From an uncultured Lachnospiraceae bacterium (GTDB lineage: Bacteria; Bacillota; Clostridia; Lachnospirales; Lachnospiraceae), in contig CAMWJF010000032.1 in the NCBI GenBank assembly GCA_947174505.1, forward strand, positions 1 to 45,397: a stretch of 45,397 nt of DNA, written 5' to 3'. Below are positions 15,850-23,650 of this stretch, piece after piece. The notes under the pieces are model-generated. The model was not told the origin of the DNA. It did no database searches and saw nothing but the letters and a program-made list of their open reading frames with translations. The stretch's first letter is position 1; every line of letters begins with the position of its first letter. The translations under genes and the position numbers were made by a program.

Positions 15850-17162
15850 TCAGTCAGCAGCCTTTCGTACCCCATCGGCCTTCGCTGTACTTTTTTCCAG
15901 CGCAAGTCCCGTCTTCTGTGTAAACTGTTCCTCCAGCGGCACGCGCCCGTAGTATCCCCACAAACAGATCCCGGTGCACTCCTGCTGTCCAAAAAGATTT
16001 TTACCATAAGAATCCCGGCGCACACGAACAGAAACAGTCCAAAAAGCAGTCCGACCAGCCATCCCGGGACATAGCGGGCCTTTTTGGGCGCAATCTTTTG
16101 TATGCCGTGATCCGCACAGATCCGATGAAACAGATGCACCTGATCCCAACTGAGGAAACTTTCTTTGGCTATCATAACGAAATGCTTTTTGTCCCTGTGA
16201 AAAAGATAAAACGCCTCTTCCGTCTCCAGCAGCCACGCCAGTGACGTCCATGCAAACATATCTGTAAAATCCGCAGGCATCGTTACACTGATACCGTTCT
16301 CCGCCAGTGAAACCTGCCAGAGTCCGCAGACACGGGCCGCTATCTCCGGCGACTTTAACTGTTTCCTGATCGTTTTCTCCGGGTCACGGCAGTATATCCG
16401 CAGGATCATCAAAACGGCCATTGTAAGTCCATAGCAGGCAAACAGCCAGTGAAACGTCTCCGCCGCCAGACAGACTGCGCCTGTCAGTATCGCCGCCATC
16501 ACACAGCCCCAGATAATCATCCCATAAATCCGCGCCGTTTTTCCCAGACTGCCGCCGTTTATCAGGTCAGCCGCACCCTTTTGCAGGCGCACCCATCTTT
16601 CCCCGTCCAGCCGGTAAGAAAATCGCAAAAATTCTGCTTCCGCATTTTGCTGACTATTTCGGTCAATATATTCCTCCTGCGTCTGCTCCTGCGGCGTGCG
16701 CAGCATGGCAAGGAACAGATCCAGCTCCTGACCGTCCCCAAAAACGCGCAGAGGTATCACAAACCAGGCGGGCCGTCTGACTCCCTGCATATATCCCAGC
16801 AGAAGAAGATGCTTTGTCCTGCGGATCAGTCCGATATGCCTGCAGGAAATCTCGCTGTAGTCCCTTCTCCTCGCCTTCAGTTTACCGCCTTCTATCCAGA
16901 GGCTTCCCTGCTGCCCCCTCAAAAGCTTCACCGTAACCGCATAATTGTAAATGCCCACTGCAAGAAGCATCAGCGCCAGAACCAGAACCGTTAGCGCCGC
17001 CACCTCCGGGATGGGGATGAATAAAAGTTCCGCCGCTAAGATGAGTAAAAGCCGCACCCCCGTCCCTTTGCGGCATTTAAGCTGTTCCACATATACGGCC
17101 AGACAAAATTCCCGTATCTCCGAAGGCTCCATCACATATTCATATATTCTGCTGCTGTCCAT
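15850..17162 (-). pseudogene. YcxB-like membrane protein, apparently frameshifted near its C-terminus
   Basis: The main frame starts at 17162 (AGGAAGG upstream) and encodes two similar halves, each with a membrane-helix pair followed by a soluble YcxB-like domain, and a final helix around GWLVGLLFGLFLFVCAGILM. Just after it the frame turns into an Arg/Cys-rich tail that runs to 15795 and would overlap the response regulator gene by 45 bp. The -1 frame instead gives a normal tail (GYYGRVPLEEQ) and stops at 15850, 10 bp clear of that gene. So a one-base loss probably lies between about 15955 and 16020, where runs of A, T and G occur. It may be a real mutation or an assembly error; an almost full-length protein would be made. 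Family function is unknown. Confidence 0.7.
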
Positions 17163-17209
17163 ATCCGTTTTCCTTCCTGATACACTGCCGCACAAATGGA
17201 AAATTTCAA

Positions 17210-18028
17210 CTACCCGAGGCAGTATCTGCGGATTGCTTTTCCCACCCCGTTGTGGTCATTATCTTCCGTGACTACGTCACACAGCGCCTTAATATCCTCC
17301 GCCGCGTTCCCCATGGCCACCGAAAGTCCCACCGCCTCCAGCATAGCCCTGTCGTTGTCCGCATCCCCAATGCCGACCGTCTCCGCCATCGTTATTCCCA
17401 GATGCGCCGTCAGGGCCTGCAAGCCGCTGGCCTTCGTCACACCCGCCGCATTCATCTCAAGGGACGCCCCTTCCGCAAAAGCAAAGGATAAGGGGAGGTG
17501 TTTCAACGCCTCATATGCCTCCGCCCTGTCCCGCACAGAGCGGAAATACACATTCACCTTCGGAATCGAATCATACCGCGCAGCCTCCGCCGCCATATCC
17601 TCCACCCTTCTGGTCAACTCCAAAAACATCGGCTGGTAAACCCCCATATGGAAATCCGACATATGACTTATCTGGTCAACTCTTACGATGGATTCTCTTT
17701 CAGTCAGAAAATGCGCCATCGCGTCATACCTTGCCGCTGTCTCCACAATCTCCCCAATACATGCGCCGGGCAGTTCCCGGCAGAAAATACTCCTCTGTTC
17801 CTGAAAATCATATACCAGCGCCCCGCTTAAGCATACGGCATAGCGCATGGAGGGCATCTGTCTCACATAGGAGAGCAGCTCTATCATCGCGCGCCCGGTG
17901 CTATACACAGCCTGAGCGCCCTGTCCCGCCGCCGCCTCTATATCCCGCACGGTAGCCGGATCAAGGGATTTGTCTGATCTTAATAAGGTACCGTCCATAT
18001 CGAGGGCTATTAATTTATATCTGGTCAT
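17210..18028 (-). CDS. Cof-type HAD-superfamily hydrolase
   Basis: Protein of 272 residues, probably a cytoplasmic phosphatase of sugar phosphates or related metabolites. Motif I is LDMDGTLL with Asp10 and Asp12, the nucleophile and the general acid; motif IV is GDADNDRAMLEAVG near residue 220. A C2-type cap sits between them. AGAGGAA precedes the ATG. It lies downstream of the second GH31 gene but has a terminator and a candidate promoter in between, so it is probably transcribed apart, with the YcxB-like gene 47 bp further on. Substrate cannot be predicted for this family. Confidence 0.9.
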   Translation of the reverse strand: MTRYKLIALDMDGTLLRSDKSLDPATVRDIEAAAGQGAQAVYSTGRAMIELLSYVRQMPSMRYAVCLSGALVYDFQEQRSIFCRELPGACIGEIVETAARYDAMAHFLTERESIVRVDQISHMSDFHMGVYQPMFLELTRRVEDMAAEAARYDSIPKVNVYFRSVRDRAEAYEALKHLPLSFAFAEGASLEMNAAGVTKASGLQALTAHLGITMAETVGIGDADNDRAMLEAVGLSVAMGNAAEDIKALCDVVTEDNDHNGVGKAIRRYCLG

Positions 18029-18120
18029 TTCCGTTCCTCTGCTTCTCCTGTATTTAAAACAGACCGTCTTCTGTCACTTTACTTTTCCGGCGGCAGCTTA
18101 AAAGAGCCCCATCGATCTCA

Positions 18121-18149
18121 ATTATACAGAAATACGCCCCCATATACAA
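18121..18149 (-). promoter_or_regulatory. Candidate promoter of the HAD / YcxB-like genes
   Basis: Minus strand TTGTAT (18144-18149), 17 bp, perfect TATAAT (18121-18126), about 92 bp before the HAD start codon. Confidence 0.5.
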
Positions 18150-18177
18150 CAAAATCCCATTAAAATTTCCTATAGAA

Positions 18178-18215
18178 TGAACAAACCCTGCATCCGCCAA
18201 AGCATCCGCAGGGTC
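18178..18215 (-). terminator. Probable terminator after the second GH31 gene
   Basis: A 7-bp stem (ACCCTGC at 18208-18214 with GCAGGGT at 18185-18191 on the minus strand) with a 16-nt loop and a short T-rich tail (TTGTTC), 20 bp past the stop. The long loop makes it a modest terminator. Confidence 0.5.
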
Positions 18216-18233
18216 CGTCCTTGTTTTCCCAAT

Positions 18234-20219
18234 CTACGCCTTCTTTTTCCTTACAAACACCGGAATCACGTCGAGTGGCGCATCCGCTTCCACACGCTGT
18301 CCGCCCTCATATTCTGTCCCGGTAAAGCCCTCCACCCATTCCTCTCCTTTTGGCAGATACACGCTGCGCTTCCTCTGCCCCGCATAGAGAACCGGCGCCA
18401 CCAGCACATCCGGGCCGTACATATACTCGTCCTCCACATCCCAGCACACACGGTCCTGCGGGTACATATAGAAGAGCGTCCTCATGACAGGCGTTCCCCT
18501 CTCGTGGGCTTCCTCCATGAGCTTTCTCGTGTAGGGGCGCATCTGTTCCCGGAATGCCATATACTTTTTACAGATCGCATAAACCTCTTCCCCGTAGCTC
18601 CACACCTCGTTGGCCGCGCCGGAGCAGCAGGCAGCGCCTCCCGTGGTGCCCTGTTGGGGCTGTCTCGGCTCCCGGTCGCCGTGCAGACGCATCACCGGGC
18701 AGAATGTTCCCCATGCAAACCATCTGGCGAAAAGTTCCCTGAATTCCGGGTCGTCCGGGTTGCCGCCATGGAATCCGCCGATATCGGTGGTCCACCATGG
18801 TATCCCCGAAAGCCCCATGTTCAGCCCTGCCGCAAGCTGGTTGCGCATACTCTCAAAGCTGGATGCAATATCCCCCGACCATACCAGCGCGCCGTATTTC
18901 TGGCTGCCCGCCCACGCACACCGCAGGAGGTTTACAATATTTGTCTGCCCCTCCCGCTCCATGCCCTCATAAAAGGTTCTGGCGTATTCCACGGGATATG
19001 TATTGCCGATCTGTAAATTGGTGCCCCGGTGATAGCGGTAATTGTCAAAATCGTACGCCGTGTACTCCGGCTCCGCCTCATCCAGCCAGAACACCCTGAT
19101 ACCCATATCGTAATAGTTCTTCTTTGCCTTGCCCCACAGATAATCCCTCGCTTTCGGATTGGTGGCGTCATAGTGAATGGTCGCCCCCTGAAAATCCAGT
19201 CCCACGCGGAACCCTCTCTCTGTGCGGATCAGATACCCCTTCTCCAGCATCTCCCCATAATTCTCACATGTCCTGTCCACCGTGGGCCAGATGGATACCA
19301 TCAGCTCGATGCCCAGCTCCTTTAACTCCCGCACCATTGCCTGCGGGTCCGGCCAGTACACCGGGTCAAACTTCCACTCCCCCTGCCTCGGCCAGTGAAA
19401 GAAATCAATCACGATTACGTCAATGGGCAGATTCCTGCGCTTATACTCCCTTGCCACCGACAACAGCTCCTCCTGGGTCTGATAGCGCAGCTTGCACTGC
19501 CAGAAGCCAAGCCCATACTCCGGCATCATAGGAACTGTCCCTGTCACAGCCGCGTAAGCTTCCTCAATCTCTGCCGGTGTGTCCCCCGCTGTCACCCAAT
19601 AATCCAGCGCTTTGGTGGAGTAGGCCTCAAAGCTCATGATATTTTTGCCCAGCACCGCGCGCCCCACGCCGGGATTATTCCACAAAAAACCGTATCCCAA
19701 TGAGGAAACTGCAAAAGGCACACTGGCCTGCGAATTGCGGTGGGCCAGCTCCAGATCAAGCCCCTTTAAATCCAGATAGGGCTGCTGGTACTGTCCCATG
19801 CCATAGATCTTTTCCTCCTTATCCACCGATTCAAACCGCATGGTCAGATGATAATCCCCGCCCTGTATCGGCTTAAATTCTCTTGCCTCCACCTCGATCG
19901 CGCTGCATTTTGCATCCAGCAGATCCCTGCGGTTCCTGCAATACTCTTCCAGAAGCAGACGCCCGTCGGCATGATAAATCATAATTTTGCCAAGCTTCGT
20001 AATCTCGGCGCGTATCTTGCCGTTGACAATCCTTGCTCCCTGTTCCGTGAATGAGATATCCGCCCTGTCTTCACCTTTCCGGCATAACGCCCAGTCCTCC
20101 TCCGGCATCTGCTTTTCCTTCGTGGCCCGCACCCGCAGCGCATCCGGCCCCCAAGGCTCTATCCACACCTCCTCCGCATCATAGCGGTAAACCAATTTGT
20201 TGTCCCTGATATCCAGCAT
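18234..20219 (-). CDS. GH31 alpha-glycosidase (module 2), probable alpha-xylosidase or alpha-glucosidase
   Basis: Cytoplasmic protein of 661 residues in family GH31 but distinct from the YicI-type enzyme of module 1. The nucleophile is Asp380 in FWLDEAEPEY and the acid/base Asp450 in VWSGDIASSFES; the WWTTDIGGF and PVMRLHGDRE stretches that complete the pocket follow. No signal peptide. I use the ATG at 20219, 10 nt after AAGGAGA; a GTG at 20228 lies too close to that site. It is the fourth gene after the module 2 binding protein, separated from the permease gene by repeat copy 2. The LDEAEPE form occurs in alpha-xylosidase-like GH31 branches, but the substrate remains a guess. Confidence 0.88.
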   Translation of the reverse strand: MLDIRDNKLVYRYDAEEVWIEPWGPDALRVRATKEKQMPEEDWALCRKGEDRADISFTEQGARIVNGKIRAEITKLGKIMIYHADGRLLLEEYCRNRRDLLDAKCSAIEVEAREFKPIQGGDYHLTMRFESVDKEEKIYGMGQYQQPYLDLKGLDLELAHRNSQASVPFAVSSLGYGFLWNNPGVGRAVLGKNIMSFEAYSTKALDYWVTAGDTPAEIEEAYAAVTGTVPMMPEYGLGFWQCKLRYQTQEELLSVAREYKRRNLPIDVIVIDFFHWPRQGEWKFDPVYWPDPQAMVRELKELGIELMVSIWPTVDRTCENYGEMLEKGYLIRTERGFRVGLDFQGATIHYDATNPKARDYLWGKAKKNYYDMGIRVFWLDEAEPEYTAYDFDNYRYHRGTNLQIGNTYPVEYARTFYEGMEREGQTNIVNLLRCAWAGSQKYGALVWSGDIASSFESMRNQLAAGLNMGLSGIPWWTTDIGGFHGGNPDDPEFRELFARWFAWGTFCPVMRLHGDREPRQPQQGTTGGAACCSGAANEVWSYGEEVYAICKKYMAFREQMRPYTRKLMEEAHERGTPVMRTLFYMYPQDRVCWDVEDEYMYGPDVLVAPVLYAGQRKRSVYLPKGEEWVEGFTGTEYEGGQRVEADAPLDVIPVFVRKKKA

Positions 20220-20267
20220 ACTTCCCACTCTCCTTCATCAATTCTTACATTTTCTCAGCCCCACGCA

Positions 20268-20355
20268 GAGAATGCCGCTTTTCAGGCATTCTCTTAAGTG
20301 AAACGGTTCTTGGCGTCCCGTCCTATGGCGGGACGTCTTTAGAACTTCTTTTCAC
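20268..20355 (-). repeat. Copy 2 of the sugar-operon intergenic repeat
   Basis: 88 bp beginning 1 bp after the permease stop. On the plus strand: GAGAATGCC/GGCATTCTC hairpin (20268-20293), TTAA, GTGAAA (20298) pairing with TTTCAC (20350), GGTTCT pairing with AGAACT, and an inner CGTCCCG/CGGGACG hairpin (20314-20335). The ends agree with copy 1 almost base for base, while the inner hairpin is unrelated. Confidence 0.75.
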
Positions 20356-20356
20356 T

Positions 20357-21205
20357 TTACCCTTTGACCGCTCCGCTCGTCATGCCGCTCACAATATACT
20401 TTTGCATAAAGATAAAGATCAGCGCAACCGGAATAATCGTCACCACCGCAAAGGCTGTCAGATAGCTCCACTTCGTTCCATACTGCCCCATAAAGTTAAA
20501 AATTCCCGCAGTGATCGGTCTCTTCTCCTGATCCAGAATAAAAGTCATTCCATAGGCCAGGTCTCCCCACGCATACAGGAAGGAGAAGATGGCGCAGACC
20601 ATAACGCCCGGCTTGGCAATCGGAATCAGGATTCGCACAAAGGCGCTGAGCTTATTACACCCGTCCAGATAGGCCGCCTCCTCCAGATCCTTGGGGATCG
20701 ATGCGAAATAATTTTTCAGTATCAGCACGGAAAAGGGAATGCCTATGGTCGCGTCCGCCAGCACTGCCGCAACCCAGGTGTTATACACGTGCATGTTCTT
20801 AAACATGATAAACATAGGCGTCAGCAGCACCGATACCGGCAGCATCTGCGTCACCAGAAAGGAAAGCAGCAATGCCTTTCTCGCCTTAAAGCGATATTTG
20901 GCAATCCCATAAGAAGCCGGCACCGCCAGAAGAACCGCGATGAGCGTGGCTCCCATCGAAATCAGAAAACTGTTTGCAAAGGAACGGAACATGTTGAAAT
21001 CGCCCGTCTCCACCTGTGCCGCGTAGGATTTTGTGTTCAGGATATGGGGATAAAAAGTAGGCGGATTTCGGAATATTTCCTGCTCCGTCTTTAAGGACGT
21101 GATCAGCGCCCAATATAACGGAAACAGAAGAATGCACAAAAGCGCTACCGCCGCTGCGCTAAACAAAATATTTTTTTTCGTAGAGAGTCTCTTTTCCTCG
21201 TTCAT
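20357..21205 (-). CDS. Sugar ABC transporter permease, MalG/CUT1 type (module 2)
   Basis: Membrane protein of 282 residues with six predicted helices, EAA loop PKDLEEAAYLDGCNKLSAF (residues ~179-197), and a GAVKG C-terminus as in module 1. GGAGG lies upstream of the ATG. It begins 36 nt after its partner permease. ATPase is absent from the operon. Confidence 0.92.
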   Translation of the reverse strand: MNEEKRLSTKKNILFSAAAVALLCILLFPLYWALITSLKTEQEIFRNPPTFYPHILNTKSYAAQVETGDFNMFRSFANSFLISMGATLIAVLLAVPASYGIAKYRFKARKALLLSFLVTQMLPVSVLLTPMFIMFKNMHVYNTWVAAVLADATIGIPFSVLILKNYFASIPKDLEEAAYLDGCNKLSAFVRILIPIAKPGVMVCAIFSFLYAWGDLAYGMTFILDQEKRPITAGIFNFMGQYGTKWSYLTAFAVVTIIPVALIFIFMQKYIVSGMTSGAVKG

Positions 21206-21241
21206 TCATTTTCCTCCATGTCGGGGGCATCGGACTAATTT

Positions 21242-22141
21242 TTAATCCGTTTCCTCCTCTGTCGTCGCCTTAATATAGAAGACGCCCACAAACAACAGTA
21301 TCACCAGCAGTACGTTGGCCACAGCGGAACCCTTACTGTACTTAAACATTTCAAAGGACAGCTTATAGGAATACGTGGACAGCATATGGGTGGAATTGAC
21401 CGGGCCGCCGCTTGTCATGACATAAACCAGATCATACACCTTAAACGTATAGATAAACCCGAGAATCAGCACCGACTCAATGGTGGGCTTCAAAAGCGGC
21501 AGTGTGATCCTCCAGAATGTCTGCACCTTCCCCGCCCCGTCAATGGACGCGCTCTCGTACAGTTCTTTGGGAATGGTGGTAAGCCCGGTGGAAATCAGTA
21601 TCATGTTAAAGGGAATGCCGATCCATACATTGGCACAGATCAGGGCAAACATTGCCGTTCCCGGCGTGGTCAGCCATTCTATATTTTTTTCGATCAGATG
21701 CAGGCTTCTCAGGATAAAATTGATAATCCCGATATCTGTGGCAAATAACAGCTTAAACATCAATGCCGTGACGGTGATCGGTATCATCCATGGCACCAGC
21801 AGGATGCCGCGCACCGGCTTGGCAAGAGAGAACCGCTGGCTGAAAAAGAGCGCCAGCGCGAAGCCAACGACAAACTGAAATACCAGGCACGAAACCGTAA
21901 ACCGCAGGGTATTCCACAGGGAACTGGTAAATACACTGTCCTTAAAAAGCTCCAGATAGTTGTCAAACAGGATGAAATTCCTTGTTCCTTTCACAAGATT
22001 CCCCGCATTGACGTCCTGAAAGCTTAAAATGATATTGTGGATGATCGGATATCCCACAAAAATAAGCATATAGAGAAAAGCCGGAAGCACAAACAGCATT
22101 CCCACATTTTCATAGCGGAAAAACTTTTTTATTTTTTCCAT
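21242..22141 (-). CDS. Sugar ABC transporter permease, MalF/CUT1 type (module 2)
   Basis: Membrane protein of 299 residues with six predicted helices and EAA loop PKELYESASIDGAGKVQTFW (residues ~193-212). It forms the channel with the permease encoded just downstream. It comes 90 bp after the binding-protein gene, with a terminator-like hairpin in the gap that should lower its expression relative to the binding protein. Confidence 0.92.
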   Translation of the reverse strand: MEKIKKFFRYENVGMLFVLPAFLYMLIFVGYPIIHNIILSFQDVNAGNLVKGTRNFILFDNYLELFKDSVFTSSLWNTLRFTVSCLVFQFVVGFALALFFSQRFSLAKPVRGILLVPWMIPITVTALMFKLLFATDIGIINFILRSLHLIEKNIEWLTTPGTAMFALICANVWIGIPFNMILISTGLTTIPKELYESASIDGAGKVQTFWRITLPLLKPTIESVLILGFIYTFKVYDLVYVMTSGGPVNSTHMLSTYSYKLSFEMFKYSKGSAVANVLLVILLFVGVFYIKATTEEETD

Positions 22142-22167
22142 GCAAAACCTCCTTTTGTATGTAGAAC

Positions 22168-22221
22168 AAAAAACCGCCGCCGCACAGATTCTATCTATGT
22201 AATACTCTGTGCAGCGACGGT
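22168..22221 (-). terminator. Intra-operon terminator / attenuator after the module 2 binding-protein gene
   Basis: A 16-bp stem with two G-U pairs (22206-22221 with 22173-22188) and six T on the minus strand, starting 10 bp after the binding-protein stop and 26 bp before the next start codon. Partial read-through would give more binding protein than permease. Confidence 0.85.
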
Positions 22222-22231
22222 CTGTTATGCC

Positions 22232-23533
22232 TTACTTTACAATACCGTCAATCGTTGCCTGCGCCTGCGCCGCCGCGTTCTCAGGTGTGGCCGTTCCTGT
22301 GATGACCTGATTAAATGCCAGGGAAATGGCGTCTGATACGCCCGGCCACTCAGCCAGAGGGCCTCTTGGCATCGCGTAATTCAGCTCCTCCACGAAAGGA
22401 TAATAGGGGGAGTCCGCCGCGAACTGGCTTTCCGCAATGGTCTTGTCCGCCGAAATATAGCCGAACTGATTCATCATAAATTTCACTTTCTCCTCACTGG
22501 TCGCATACGTGAGGAAGTCCAGCGCCCCGTCCACATTTCCGCCGTTTATTACCGCATAGTTCTCGCCGCCAAGCACGGACGCGTATTCCTTATCTCTGGG
22601 AATCAGTGTCACCTTCCAGTTCAGCTCCGGCGCCTCGGACTGCATGGTCGGAATCTGCCAGGGGCCGTTCACCATCATCGCCACGTTACCGGCGATAAAC
22701 TGATTCATCACATCGCCCTGCGTCCAGTTGATGCACTCTTTGCTCATCACACCCTCATCAATCAGATCCTGAATATAAGTAAGGGCACGGATCCCGTTCT
22801 CGTTGCTGATATCGTAGGAGGTCGCTCCTGTTGACCAGAGCCAGGGAACAAAGTTGAAAGTCCCTTCCTCATTCTGCACGCTGCAAAACGCCAGCCCGCT
22901 AACCGAGTCCGTCGTCAGCGCCTTCGCTGTCTCCATCAGCTCATCCCATGTCGTCGGGACGCTGCTGCCCGCCTGCGTCAGCATATCCTCATTATAATAA
23001 AGAGCAAGGCAGTTTGCGCCAAAGGGCACGCCGTAAAGTTTTCCGTCTACCGTACAGGAATTTACGGTTCCTTCGTAATAATTGCTCACGTCAAACTTGC
23101 CGGTCAGATCCTCGAAAATTCCCATTGCCACATAAGAGGCGTGATCCGGAGAATCCAGAATTGCAATATCCGGGAGCTCATCTGCGGAAGCGCCGATAGA
23201 CAGCTGCTTCTTAAAATCCGCAAAGGGCACATATTTGGCATTTACCTCATACTGGTCCTGGGACCCGTTATATTCCTGAATGAGCTGATCCAAGGTTACC
23301 TGATGCCCCTCATTCTCCCAGTAATACCAGATGGTAACCTCCTGCGCCGCGCCGGAGGAAGCAGACTCGCCGCTGTTCTCCTCCCCGGCGCTCTCCTGCA
23401 CCGCGGGCGCCTTATCTGCTGCCGGCGCATTGTCCGCCGCAGCGCCCTTGCCGCCCCCTGATCCGCACCCGGTCATAATGCCCGCCGTCATCGCCAATGC
23501 TGTCAATAATGCTGTTATCTTTCTCTTTTTCAT
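22232..23533 (-). CDS. Sugar ABC transporter substrate-binding lipoprotein (module 2)
   Basis: Protein of 433 residues with lipobox MTGC (Cys23), a low-complexity Ala/Gly linker to about 65, then a family 1 solute-binding fold (WYYWENEGHQVTLDQLIQEY near residue 70, VPTTWDELMETAKALT near 190, NVAMMVNGPWQIP near 280). It feeds the permeases downstream. AACGGAGG lies just before the ATG. It has its own strong candidate promoter 70 bp upstream, followed by a LacI-like palindrome. It shares family and layout with the module 1 binding protein, but the two differ enough in sequence to expect different ligands. Confidence 0.93.
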   Translation of the reverse strand: MKKRKITALLTALAMTAGIMTGCGSGGGKGAAADNAPAADKAPAVQESAGEENSGESASSGAAQEVTIWYYWENEGHQVTLDQLIQEYNGSQDQYEVNAKYVPFADFKKQLSIGASADELPDIAILDSPDHASYVAMGIFEDLTGKFDVSNYYEGTVNSCTVDGKLYGVPFGANCLALYYNEDMLTQAGSSVPTTWDELMETAKALTTDSVSGLAFCSVQNEEGTFNFVPWLWSTGATSYDISNENGIRALTYIQDLIDEGVMSKECINWTQGDVMNQFIAGNVAMMVNGPWQIPTMQSEAPELNWKVTLIPRDKEYASVLGGENYAVINGGNVDGALDFLTYATSEEKVKFMMNQFGYISADKTIAESQFAADSPYYPFVEELNYAMPRGPLAEWPGVSDAISLAFNQVITGTATPENAAAQAQATIDGIVK

Positions 23534-23548
23534 TTTTCCTCCGTTCCA

Positions 23549-23556
23549 AAACGTTT
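23549..23556 (-). promoter_or_regulatory. LacI/CcpA-like palindrome AAACGTTT
   Basis: An 8-bp palindrome centred on CG sits in the transcribed leader about 20 bp upstream of the start codon. The core resembles LacI-family operators, but the flanks do not complete a CcpA cre consensus on either strand. Confidence 0.3.
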
Positions 23557-23580
23557 CCGTTTTTTCTATTTGATGGATTT

Positions 23581-23608
23581 ATCATACCGCCTTTTGCGCC
23601 CTTATCAA
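23581..23608 (-). promoter_or_regulatory. Promoter of the module 2 transport operon
   Basis: Minus strand TTGATA (23603-23608), 16 bp, TATGAT (23581-23586): five of six consensus bases in each box. It lies between the response regulator stop and the binding-protein start. Confidence 0.65.
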
Positions 23609-23650
23609 ACGGGAGAAAAGTGAAAAAGGATAACATATCTAATCTTATCT

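Noticed and set aside
20402..21094. Plus-strand open frame of 230 codons opposite the module 2 permease
   Set aside because: Composition (Arg/His/Gln-rich) is typical of the antisense of a membrane protein gene.
23545..23562. CcpA cre site before the module 2 binding protein
   Set aside because: Only the central AACG core fits; the outer bases fail the consensus on both strands, so it is listed only as a LacI-like palindrome.
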